Positions 28,164 through 35,935 of a DNA stretch of 59,338 nucleotides are shown here, in pieces; position 1 is the stretch's first letter, and each line of letters starts with the position of its first letter. The notes beneath the pieces are model-generated. The model saw only the letters and a program-made list of their open reading frames with translations. It did not search any database and had not been told where the DNA came from. A program made the position numbers and the translations under genes. Source of the DNA: Planctomycetaceae bacterium (GTDB lineage: Bacteria; Planctomycetota; Planctomycetia; Planctomycetales; Planctomycetaceae). Location: the NCBI GenBank assembly GCA_024742875.1, contig JANSXP010000046.1, forward strand, positions 1-59,338. Direction: 5' to 3'.

Positions 28164-28234
28164 GTCGAGACGGCCTCGGTCGAAACAGCCTCAGTGCTGC
28201 CTCTTGCCTCAACTGGCTCAACTGGCTCAACTGC
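28164..28234. repeat. Two adjacent short tandem repeats between convergent genes
   Basis: A 15-base unit (GTCGAGACGGCCTCG and a close copy) spans 28164-28193. A 9-base unit CTCAACTGG repeats almost three times at 28208-28234. They lie in the gap between the PhoB-type gene and the convergent esterase gene. No known element recognised. Confidence 0.8.
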
Positions 28235-28255
28235 CTTTGCCGACGTCCCGGTTTT

Positions 28256-29080
28256 TCAGGCCTGGTGCGGCTGTCGTTCGTAGGCGGCCAGTCCTTTGAC
28301 GACATGCTCAAACGCTTTGGGGGCCATCGTGTTGAAGTAGTCCCACGTGTGCCCCCCGGCGCGCGTCTGCAGGTCGCGTTCGTGCAGGATGCCGGATGAC
28401 GACAGTTTCATACCCAGCCGCACAGCGCCATCGAACCAGTCCGCGTCGTCCGGGTCACAGCAGAACCACTGGTGGCGTGGCCACGCGAGCGGATGCAGAT
28501 TGAGAACGACGGTTTCCTGACGCACATCCTCCAGCGATTCATACATCTCGTCGAGCGGCAGGCCGTGGCCGTACAACTGATGAAAGTCAATGGCCGGAGC
28601 GATTGCCGCGACAACGGGAAATCGAGCGGCATCACGAAAACTCAGCTGCAGCGCCCCCTGTCCTCCCATGCTGACGCCCATCACAGCGATGTGCGGAGGC
28701 GTTATGCCAAAGCGTTGGCTGATCCAGGGGACAAGCGACTCCAGGAGCCAGTCCTGTGGGCTGATTTCGGTGGAAAACTCACTGCACAGCCGGTTCATCC
28801 ACCACGAGCGTTTGCCGTCCGGGCAGACGGCCGTCAGATTGTGCTGCTGCAGCAACTCGGTAAAAACGCTGTTTTTGTTGAGAAACTGCCGGCCGTGGCC
28901 ATGCAGGAAAAGCACACAGCCAGCGGGGGGCTCGCCGTGAATCGGCGTAAAAACCTGCAGCGAGTGATCTTCGCAGCTGACCGTCTGCCATTGCGCGAGC
29001 AGCTCTTCGAGGGTCGGGGGAGTGGGCTCGGGCGCGGAACCTCGCCCAAATAACTTACCGGATTTGCCAAACAGGGGCAT
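28256..29080 (-). CDS. Alpha/beta hydrolase, esterase-D-like
   Basis: 274-residue hydrolase of the esterase/feruloyl-esterase-like group (PF00756 type). The oxyanion-hole region is VLFLHGHGRQFL. The nucleophile elbow is GVSMGGQGAL with the catalytic Ser. A catalytic His lies in AGGHTWDYF near the C-terminus, and an Asp in DPDDADWFDG could complete the triad. No signal peptide is visible, so it is probably cytoplasmic. It is divergent from the ECF sigma gene, 113 bases away. The substrate is unknown; S-formylglutathione hydrolase-like activity is one possibility. Confidence 0.85.
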   Translation of the reverse strand: MPLFGKSGKLFGRGSAPEPTPPTLEELLAQWQTVSCEDHSLQVFTPIHGEPPAGCVLFLHGHGRQFLNKNSVFTELLQQHNLTAVCPDGKRSWWMNRLCSEFSTEISPQDWLLESLVPWISQRFGITPPHIAVMGVSMGGQGALQLSFRDAARFPVVAAIAPAIDFHQLYGHGLPLDEMYESLEDVRQETVVLNLHPLAWPRHQWFCCDPDDADWFDGAVRLGMKLSSSGILHERDLQTRAGGHTWDYFNTMAPKAFEHVVKGLAAYERQPHQA

Positions 29081-29105
29081 GCTGGTGACTTGATTTGGGT
29101 GTAAC

Positions 29106-29179
29106 GTGTTTTAGAGAAACACTTTGCGGAAAACTGTGTGCCGGTGGGAATTTGCAGACTTCCTGAAATAATTGTCTGC
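29106..29179. promoter_or_regulatory. Two inverted repeats in the divergent esterase/ECF-sigma region
   Basis: GTGTTT-TAGAG-AAACAC at 29106-29122 and GCAGAC-14 bases-GTCTGC at 29154-29179. Both are in the 113-base region between divergent genes and could be operators. No regulator is identified. Confidence 0.4.
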
Positions 29180-29193
29180 TGCCACTCGTCGTT

Positions 29194-29772
29194 TTGCTGG
29201 TGAAGAGTCGTCTGGAGACCGTTTTGGACCATGATCCTGAAATTCGACCGATTGTCGAGCGGTCGTGTGTCGAATTCGAACGGGATTTGAAGTCCTTCCT
29301 GCTGGGTGTGCTCAGAGACGTGCATGTCGCTGAGGACGCTTATCAACGGACCGTAATTAAGGCGCTCGCCGCCGCGGAAACGGTGGATCCGGAAAAAATC
29401 CGGGGTTGGTTGTTTCGGATTGCGCTGAACGAGGCACGTGAGATCAAACGTGGTGACGCACGACGCGAAAAGTTGAAGCGGGCGGCCTGGGAAGCAGATC
29501 GCTCTGCGACAACGGATGACACCGACTCTCTGCAGTGGGCCGTCGGACGGGAAGAGAAAGCCGCTGTCAATGCGGCGATGAAGAGGCTGAACGACGACTT
29601 TCGGGAAGTGGTGAGACGAAGGATCGAACAGGGGCAGACGTTCGCGGAAATCGCCGAGCAGATGGATCGTCCGCTGGGGACGGTTCTCACCTGGATGCGG
29701 CGTGCCCTCATCGAATTACGTGAAATGACCGAGATTCGAAAACTCGGCAACCCAGATCGGGTGAAACCATGA
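29194..29772 (+). CDS. ECF-type RNA polymerase sigma factor
   Basis: 192-residue extracytoplasmic-function sigma factor. Region 2 spans about 28-85 (ERDLKSFLLGVLRDVHVAEDAYQ, then IRGWLFRIALNEAREIKR). Region 4 is at about 125-180 (RLNDDFREVVRRRIEQGQTFAEIAEQMDRPLGTVLTWMRRAL). The start must be TTG at 29194 or GTG at 29200, because no in-frame ATG precedes region 2; no clear ribosome site is seen, suggesting weak translation. Its stop overlaps the next start as ATGA. It likely controls this operon and responds through the membrane protein encoded next. Confidence 0.9.
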   Translation: MLVKSRLETVLDHDPEIRPIVERSCVEFERDLKSFLLGVLRDVHVAEDAYQRTVIKALAAAETVDPEKIRGWLFRIALNEAREIKRGDARREKLKRAAWEADRSATTDDTDSLQWAVGREEKAAVNAAMKRLNDDFREVVRRRIEQGQTFAEIAEQMDRPLGTVLTWMRRALIELREMTEIRKLGNPDRVKP

Positions 29773-30335
29773 GTGATACATTCCAAAACGCTCACGATGA
29801 AAACCTCTGGCAGGCGTTTCTGTATGTGTCTGGCGACATGACAGAAGCTCAGTCCGAATTGTTTGAAGAGCGTCTGCTGGAAGACGAGTCGTTGTGTGAG
29901 GCCGTGTCACAGGCTGTACGGCTGACTGCCGCCGTTGCCGAGGGTGACGTTGAACAGAGCGTCCTCCGGCCGGCCGCCGTGCTGTCAGTGCACGCGGGGC
30001 CAGCGGAGCGACGCCGCAACCCCACCGCCGCTGTCAAAGGCCATTCCGGGATTGCGGCTTTGGCAGCGCTGGCCATGTGCCTGTGTGTGATGTGGGCGAT
30101 TTCCGGGTTTCAGGATCGGGAGTCGGGAGGAGCCGTCGCGCTGGAAACATCTGAGACCGACGCTGAGTGGATTGTGAGCGTCTGGGCGGAAGAGTCGGCG
30201 ATGGCTGCGACGGGCCCTGAAGAGATGGAAGGGGATCTGGATGAAGATCTGGATGTTCCCGACTGGCTGGTCACTGCTGTGTCGATTTCCGACACCGAGG
30301 CAGACTTCATGGAATCCGATGACATGGACCTTTAA
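29769..30335 (+). CDS. Putative membrane anti-sigma factor
   Basis: 188-residue single-pass membrane protein, start overlapping the sigma stop by four bases (ATGA). The N-terminal cytoplasmic part (about 1-90) is acidic and helical with the pattern FLYVSGDMTEAQSELFEERLLEDESLCEAV, which resembles the zinc-less anti-sigma or FecR N-terminal domains common beside planctomycete ECF sigma factors. One membrane helix spans about 96-117 (AALAALAMCLCVMWAI). The periplasmic tail is strongly acidic (MEGDLDEDLDVP and ESDDMDL). The role as anti-sigma is inferred from topology and gene order; no HxxxCxxC zinc motif is present. Confidence 0.75.
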   Translation: MSDTFQNAHDENLWQAFLYVSGDMTEAQSELFEERLLEDESLCEAVSQAVRLTAAVAEGDVEQSVLRPAAVLSVHAGPAERRRNPTAAVKGHSGIAALAALAMCLCVMWAISGFQDRESGGAVALETSETDAEWIVSVWAEESAMAATGPEEMEGDLDEDLDVPDWLVTAVSISDTEADFMESDDMDL

Positions 30336-30361
30336 GACACCAGATCACCAGGAAATCTACG

Positions 30362-31159
30362 TTGAAAGACGCGTTTCACAATATCCTCCGGCTGGCTGTG
30401 CTCACTGGCATTTGTCTGGCGCCTGCGGCCGCGGACGATGAGAAAAAAACGCCGGCGTCACGGGCCGTGACACAAAAATCAAAGGCTTCTGGCAAAAAGC
30501 CCGAGGCCGGCAAACGTACGGACGCCAAAAAGAACGGGGCGGCCGCTGCCGGTGGCAAAACGGCGAGTGACAAAGCATCTGAAAACAAGGGCACCGTCGC
30601 GCGAAAGGCACGGCCGGCCAACCGCCCGGCCGTGAACCGACTCCCTGCGGCTGACGTCGAGTCTGCGATGAAGTTTGCTCGCGAGCACCACCCGGAGCTG
30701 GCTCGCCTGCTGGAAAAGCTGCGCGGCAAGTCGGATGTGGAATTTCATCGCGGCATTCGCGAGGTGCACATCGCGGTCGTTCGGCTGGAACGGTACCGAG
30801 AGAAACAACCGGCGCGCTTTGAGGCAGGCCTGCGGGACTGGAAACGCGATTCCGAAATCCGACTGCTCAGCGCCAAATGGATCGTCTCGGGTGATGAAAA
30901 ACTGGAAAAACGTATTCAGCAACTGCTGCGGGCTCGGATGGAAGCACGCATTGAAAACATGAAGACTGAGCGGACACGACTGGCCGCCCGGCTGGAACAG
31001 CTGGAACAGCAGATCAACATGGACACCGCCGAAATGGAGGCCGCATTGACGGCTGAGTGGGAGCGGCTGTCGCGACGTGCCACAGCAACCGGCCGAGCAA
31101 AAAATGACGAGCGTAAACCGCCGGCTCGAAAAACAGACAAACAGAAAAAGATGGAATAG
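30362..31159 (+). CDS. Secreted Lys/Ala-rich coiled-coil protein
   Basis: 265-residue protein of unknown function. The start is TTG, supported by AGGAAA 7 bases upstream and by a signal peptide beginning at that codon (LRLAVLTGICLAPAAA). A strongly basic low-complexity stretch (KKPEAGKRTDAKKNG and similar) occupies about 25-90. A predicted helical or coiled-coil region at about 100-250 (RLERYREKQPARFEAGL, TERTRLAARLEQLEQQI) is followed by a basic tail. It lies 26 bases after the anti-sigma candidate and about 55 before the DUF1549 gene, so it is probably the first effector of the sigma operon. No family recognised. Confidence 0.75.
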   Translation: MKDAFHNILRLAVLTGICLAPAAADDEKKTPASRAVTQKSKASGKKPEAGKRTDAKKNGAAAAGGKTASDKASENKGTVARKARPANRPAVNRLPAADVESAMKFAREHHPELARLLEKLRGKSDVEFHRGIREVHIAVVRLERYREKQPARFEAGLRDWKRDSEIRLLSAKWIVSGDEKLEKRIQQLLRARMEARIENMKTERTRLAARLEQLEQQINMDTAEMEAALTAEWERLSRRATATGRAKNDERKPPARKTDKQKKME

Positions 31160-31215
31160 TCTCTGGTGGCCAGCGTCGTTTGCCGGCCACCCGACGTAAG
31201 ACAAGGGAATTCGGA

Positions 31216-33927
31216 ATGACAAAGAACAGCCTTCTGTGCCTTCTGCTCACTGGCGCCGTTTCCGCATCGGCAGCAGAGACTGAGATTCGCTCTGTCGCCA
31301 CGCGGTTTGCCGAATCTGACGCGATGGAAACGCCTGACTTCCAGCGGCACGTGGTTCCACTGCTGGGTAAGCTGGGGTGCAACGGCCGAGCATGTCATGG
31401 TTCGTTTCAGGGACGCGGAGGATTTCGACTGTCCCTGTTCGGTTATGACTTCACGGCCGATCACGAAGAGCTGTATGGCCGCACAGATCCTGAGACTCCT
31501 GTGGAGAGTCTGATTCTGCAAAAGCCCTTAATGGAGATTCCGCATGAAGGTGGGCAGCGACTGAAACCCGGGTCGTGGCAGTACCACATGCTGCTCAACT
31601 GGGTGAAGCAGGACAGCCCACCGCGGTCGGAAGACGCGGCAAAGCTGGTGAAGCTGGATGTGACACCTCGCGAGATTGTCTTTGCAGAGGCCGGTGAGAA
31701 AGTGCAGTTGAAGGCCGTCGCAAACTGGTCGGACGGCACCCGTGAGGACGTCACCGATCTGTGCCGTTTTCAAACCAATGATGACATGATCGCCGATGTG
31801 GGACGCAACGGAGGTGTTGATTCCGGTTCACCCGGTGATACGCACCTGGTGGTTTTCTATGATAACGCGGTCGTCACTGTGCCCGTGATTCAGCCCGTGT
31901 CTGATCAGACGGGGGAAAATTATCCGGCAACGCCGACCCCCACACGTGTGGACAAGCTGGTTGTGCAGAAACTCAAAAAGCTGGGAGTCGTGCAGTCGGA
32001 TCTGTGTACCGACGAAGAGTTTTTGCGGCGTGTCAGCCTGGACGTGACGGGCGCTCTGCCGACGGCTGCTGAGATTCGCGCGTTTGCGGCCGACACGAAC
32101 CCTGACAAGCGTTCGGTCAAGATTGATGAACTGCTGGAACGGACTGGATATGCGGCCTGGTGGGCCACGAAGCTTTGTGACTACACCGGCAACAGCGATG
32201 ATCAGCTGAACAATGTGACTCCGGTTCGGCAGGCTGCCTCCCAGCAGTGGTACGACTGGATTCACTCTCGGGTTCAGGACAATGTGCCGTACGACGACAT
32301 CGTTGAAGGCATCGTCATGGCCCGCAGCCGTGATTCAGGCGAGTCCTATGAAGAATACTGTCGCAACATCAGTCAGCTGTACCACAAGGGGGCTGATCGC
32401 TCATTCGCCGATCGTGAAACCATGCCGCATTACTGGTCTCGCCGCAATTTTCAGCAGATGGAAGACCGCGTTATCGGCTTTGCGTACACCTTTCTGGGAG
32501 TTCGCATTCAGTGTGCTCAGTGTCATAAGCATCCGTTTGACCAGTGGACCCAGGACGACTTTAAGGGCTTCCAGGGGTTCTTCACCGGCACGACGGGACG
32601 CGTGACCAACCCGCGGCCGCAGGACCGCGACAAGTACAAAAAGATGCTGGCCAGTCTGGAGACCGGTGAGGCAAAGGGTAATCAGCTGCGGAACGAATTT
32701 CGCAAGCTGCTGCAGCAGGGCAAAGTGGTGCCGTTTGGAGAAGTCTACTCGACGCCGCCTGCAAAAATTGTGGTGGAAGAAAAGAATGGTCGCAAACGCA
32801 AGGTCCGCAAAGGCAGTTCCCGGACTGCCACAACAGCCCGCATCCTGGGCCAGGACGAAATGGATCTGACGGAATACCAGGACGTGCGTGAACCGCTGAT
32901 GGCCTGGCTGCGGTCTGCTGACAATCCGCTGTTTGCCAAAGCGTTCGTCAATCGGGTGTGGGCGGGATATTTCAACGTCGGAATCGTGAATCCACCGGAT
33001 GACATGAACCTCGCCAACCCCCCCAGCAATAGACCGCTGCTGGACTACCTGGCCAAGCAGTTCATCGCGCACGACTTTGACATGAAGTGGCTGCACCGGG
33101 AGATTCTCAACAGTCGTACCTACCAGCTGAGCTGGCGCCCCAACGCGACCAATCGTCTTGATGAACGCAACTTTGCCCGGGCAGTGCCACGTCGCCTGCC
33201 TGCAGAAATTACCTGGGACATTGTCAGTCAGGCTGTCAGCAACGACGAGAAATTTGCCGGATACACGACCAGCCTGGACGATCGGGCCATTGCTCTGGCC
33301 GGCGCCGGACAGCGATATGCTCAGCGTGGCAACGGCAGTGGATATGCGCTTGCTATCTTTGGACGCTCCATTCGCGAAAGCAACTGCGACTGCGATCGTT
33401 CCGAAGAGCCGAGTCTGCTGCAGACAATTTTCCTTCGCAATGACGCTCAGATTCTGGGAATGCTCGACAGTCGCGATGGCTGGCTGGCTCAGGTGGCCCA
33501 GGAGAATGGCGTTCGTTTTCAGTCCAAAACTCCGACCGCTGGCGACGCCGCCGCGGCCAGAAAACGGGCTCAGGTGCGACGTCAGGCTCAGGAACGTCTG
33601 ACGGCTCAAAAGCGGGCTCTTGCACGAGCGAAGAAGGCGAAGAACGAGCCGCAGATCCGGAAGATCGAATCGCAAATCGCCTCGATGGAGAACAAATACA
33701 AACGGTATCTTGAGGGCGAAGACAAATCATCCGGAGCGAACGCAGGCACGGTGGACGTGGATCGGGCTATCGAAGATGCCTATTTACGAACTCTCAGTCG
33801 CCGTCCGAGCGAGCACGAAATGCAGGTGTCCCGTCAGTTTGTGGCGGATGCCGGCGATGCGATGGACGGGCTGCGAGGCGTTGTCTGGGCTCTTTTGAAT
33901 ACCAAAGAATTTATTGTCAATCACTAA
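31216..33927 (+). CDS. DUF1549/DUF1553 secreted cytochrome-like protein
   Basis: 903-residue exported protein. The ATG at 31216 starts a signal peptide (MTKNSLLCLLLTGAVSASAA), with AAGGGA about 9 bases upstream. The N-terminal region has a CxxxxCH motif (CNGRACHGSFQGRGGFRLSLFG), followed by a BIG2-like beta domain (LDVTPREIVFAEAGEKVQL). DUF1549 begins near RVDKLVVQKLKKLGV and contains FLRRVSLDVTGALPT; a CAQCHKHPFDQW haem-type motif follows. DUF1553 covers the C-terminal half (FAKAFVNRVWAGYFNVGIVNPPDDM). The partner DUF1501 gene follows 104 bases downstream. This pair is a planctomycete hallmark; the function is unknown, possibly periplasmic redox or sugar metabolism. Confidence 0.93.
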   Translation: MTKNSLLCLLLTGAVSASAAETEIRSVATRFAESDAMETPDFQRHVVPLLGKLGCNGRACHGSFQGRGGFRLSLFGYDFTADHEELYGRTDPETPVESLILQKPLMEIPHEGGQRLKPGSWQYHMLLNWVKQDSPPRSEDAAKLVKLDVTPREIVFAEAGEKVQLKAVANWSDGTREDVTDLCRFQTNDDMIADVGRNGGVDSGSPGDTHLVVFYDNAVVTVPVIQPVSDQTGENYPATPTPTRVDKLVVQKLKKLGVVQSDLCTDEEFLRRVSLDVTGALPTAAEIRAFAADTNPDKRSVKIDELLERTGYAAWWATKLCDYTGNSDDQLNNVTPVRQAASQQWYDWIHSRVQDNVPYDDIVEGIVMARSRDSGESYEEYCRNISQLYHKGADRSFADRETMPHYWSRRNFQQMEDRVIGFAYTFLGVRIQCAQCHKHPFDQWTQDDFKGFQGFFTGTTGRVTNPRPQDRDKYKKMLASLETGEAKGNQLRNEFRKLLQQGKVVPFGEVYSTPPAKIVVEEKNGRKRKVRKGSSRTATTARILGQDEMDLTEYQDVREPLMAWLRSADNPLFAKAFVNRVWAGYFNVGIVNPPDDMNLANPPSNRPLLDYLAKQFIAHDFDMKWLHREILNSRTYQLSWRPNATNRLDERNFARAVPRRLPAEITWDIVSQAVSNDEKFAGYTTSLDDRAIALAGAGQRYAQRGNGSGYALAIFGRSIRESNCDCDRSEEPSLLQTIFLRNDAQILGMLDSRDGWLAQVAQENGVRFQSKTPTAGDAAAARKRAQVRRQAQERLTAQKRALARAKKAKNEPQIRKIESQIASMENKYKRYLEGEDKSSGANAGTVDVDRAIEDAYLRTLSRRPSEHEMQVSRQFVADAGDAMDGLRGVVWALLNTKEFIVNH

Positions 33928-34031
33928 CCGTGGTGCCGCATGAGCGGTCTTCGGCAAACGAATCAAACACATTGGAACCCTTGTTTGGTGGCAGTTCGTC
34001 TGCTGCCGCTGAATTCTGAAAGGATGAAACG

Positions 34032-35333
34032 ATGGCATTTTCAAGAACGTGTGATGGAGTGGGACGGCGTGATTTTCTGCGGGCCGGAGTCGCCGGTGGT
34101 GCCGGCCTGACACTGGCCAACTATCTGCAGATGACCCACGCCGATCAGATCAATACCACGGCGAAAGCCAAATCGGCGATCTTCATTAACCTCAATGGTG
34201 GTCCGTCGCACATGGACACCTTCGATATGAAACCGGATGCCCCGGACGAATATCGAGGTGACTTCAAACCGATTCAGACCAATGTGTCCGGCATACACAT
34301 TTCCGAACATCTGCCTAAGCTGGCGCAGCAGATGGATAAGTTCACCATCCTGCGGGGTGTGTCGCACAGTGTGGCCGCTCATCAACTCGGCACGGAGTAC
34401 GTCAACAGTGGGAACCGCCCCCTGCCGTCACTGGAGTTTCCTGGTTACGGGGCGGTCGTCAGCAAGGAACTCAGCGGCCATCCGGAACTGCCTAAGTTTG
34501 TGGCCATTCCCAAAAGCTCACAGCGGCCGGGCTACCTGGGAGTTCGTTATGCTCCGATGAATACCAGTGCCACGCCTTCGATTGGTACCCCATTCAAAGT
34601 GCGAGGCATGTCTCTGGGCAGCGGCCTGACCGTGGAAGACGTTGAGAAGCGTAACAATCTGCTCACGCGTCTGGACCGTACGTTCGGAGAGTTCGAGTCA
34701 GAAAACCAGCTGCTTGATGGACTGGATCAGTTTGGTTCCCAGGCGCACCAGATGATCACCAGCAAGCGTTCCCGGGAAGCATTCGACATTTCTCGTGAGT
34801 CTCCTGAGTTCGCTGAAACGTTTGGCAAGACGGGCCTGGGCGCCAGCTGTCTGCTGGCCCTGCGGCTGGTGGAATCCGGTGTGCGATTTGTGACGGTCTC
34901 CAATGGTGGCTGGGATACTCACCGCGATGGCTGGAACGCACTGAAGGATCGTCAACTGCCGCCGCTGGATGCCGCACTGGCCGGATTGTTTGCTGGTCTG
35001 GAGTCGCGCGGTCTGCTGGAATCGACCGTTGTGTATGTCACAGGCGAATTTGGCCGCACGCCAAAGATCAACACAGAGCGTGTCGGGCGGGATCACTATC
35101 CACGCAACATGTTCATGCTGATGGCCGGTGGTGGCGTGAAGGGTGGCCAGGTTCTTGGGGAAAGTGACGAAAAGGGAACCCTGCCGAAGGGCGACGGTTT
35201 CAGTCCTGACGATGTGGCTGCCTCGTTCTACCATGCTCTTGGTATCCCTCACACCAGGGAATACAACACCTCCACGGGACGCCCCGTGATGATTGTCCGA
35301 GAGGGCAATGTCATTCCCGAGTTGTTTGCCTGA
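34032..35333 (+). CDS. DUF1501 protein with Tat signal
   Basis: 433-residue exported protein. The twin-arginine signal is GRRDFLRAGVAGGAGL, suggesting that it folds before export. The family motifs are visible: SAIFINLNGGPSHMDTFDMKPD, LAQQMDKFTILRGVSH, RYAPMNTS, LLALRLVESGVRFVTVSNGGWDTH and TVVYVTGEFGRTPKIN. The fold is alkaline-phosphatase or sulfatase-like, but metal ligands cannot be assigned with certainty. AAGGA lies 7 bases before the ATG. It is followed by a UUCG-loop terminator at 35413-35435. Confidence 0.95.
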   Translation: MAFSRTCDGVGRRDFLRAGVAGGAGLTLANYLQMTHADQINTTAKAKSAIFINLNGGPSHMDTFDMKPDAPDEYRGDFKPIQTNVSGIHISEHLPKLAQQMDKFTILRGVSHSVAAHQLGTEYVNSGNRPLPSLEFPGYGAVVSKELSGHPELPKFVAIPKSSQRPGYLGVRYAPMNTSATPSIGTPFKVRGMSLGSGLTVEDVEKRNNLLTRLDRTFGEFESENQLLDGLDQFGSQAHQMITSKRSREAFDISRESPEFAETFGKTGLGASCLLALRLVESGVRFVTVSNGGWDTHRDGWNALKDRQLPPLDAALAGLFAGLESRGLLESTVVYVTGEFGRTPKINTERVGRDHYPRNMFMLMAGGGVKGGQVLGESDEKGTLPKGDGFSPDDVAASFYHALGIPHTREYNTSTGRPVMIVREGNVIPELFA

Positions 35334-35412
35334 CGTTCCTGCGAGGTCGTCTTCCCTGGCGTTCCTGCCTGACGACCGTTCCAGGCTCTCATCAAGCGGA
35401 AACATAAGTTAT

Positions 35413-35435
35413 GGGAGGCTTCGGCCTCCCTTTTT
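35413..35435 (+). terminator. Intrinsic terminator of the DUF1549/DUF1501 operon
   Basis: A 7-bp stem GGGAGGC/GCCTCCC with a stable TTCG tetraloop is immediately followed by five Ts. It lies about 80 bases after the DUF1501 stop. Confidence 0.93.
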
Positions 35436-35473
35436 CGTGCGCTGCCGCTCTGTGTTCAGGCGCTTGAGAGGCG

Positions 35474-35489
35474 TTTTCAATTGTGAAAA
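35474..35489. promoter_or_regulatory. AT-rich palindrome upstream of the HemP-like gene
   Basis: TTTTCA-ATTG-TGAAAA, about 100 bases before the HemP-like start. It is an unusually AT-rich patch in GC-rich surroundings and may be an operator or part of a promoter. It does not match the classical Fur box. Confidence 0.35.
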
Positions 35490-35588
35490 TGGGGCGGATG
35501 CGCGCCGCGATCGTCGTTGACATTGAGACTCAGTCGCAATAACATCCTCGGACTCACTCAGAACCCTGCCCTCAGCTGTCCGCACGTA

Positions 35589-35795
35589 ATGTCTGCCGAC
35601 GAACAGTCTTCGGAAACTCCTTCCGAACAGCCTCCCGATGAAACGCCTGACGTTGCCTCACCGGCAATGGCGGACACGCTGTGTTATGCGTTTGAAAAGC
35701 TCTCAACGGGCTCGGATGAAGTGCAGATTACTTTCCAGGGGCAGATCTATCGCCTCCGCAAGACGCGGAACGGCCGTCTCATCATGACGAAGTGA
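35589..35795 (+). CDS. HemP-like small protein
   Basis: 68-residue protein. The last ~30 residues (VQITFQGQIYRLRKTRNGRLIMTK) match the conserved HemP core: a hydrophobic strand, H/QGxxYxLRxTRxGKLIxTK. HemP/HmuP proteins accompany haem-uptake genes and in some bacteria act as transcription activators of the haem receptor. The ATG at 35589 is chosen because the N-terminal part of the longer frame is unrelated; the ~35 residues before the core are acidic and Ser/Pro-rich, likely disordered. It is downstream of the operon terminator, so it has its own promoter. No haem transporter or TonB receptor is visible in this window. Confidence 0.8.
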   Translation: MSADEQSSETPSEQPPDETPDVASPAMADTLCYAFEKLSTGSDEVQITFQGQIYRLRKTRNGRLIMTK

Positions 35796-35935
35796 GCGCT
35801 CGCTGGTCAGGTCGTTCGCAAGATCGATCGGTCGCGATTCGATTCCGTTGATGCGCTCTTCACTGCGTGCGGCTCGGTGGGCCGATGTAACGGCGACGAC
35901 TGCGACTTATTTGCCTGCAATCTCATTGCCGGCAC

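Noticed and set aside
28164-28234. CRISPR-like array
   Set aside because: Repeats are 9 and 15 bases, directly adjacent with no spacers, and no cas genes are near.
32401-33675. 424-codon open frame on minus, opposite DUF1549/DUF1553
   Set aside because: Shadow; the plus-strand product has many family motifs across this span.
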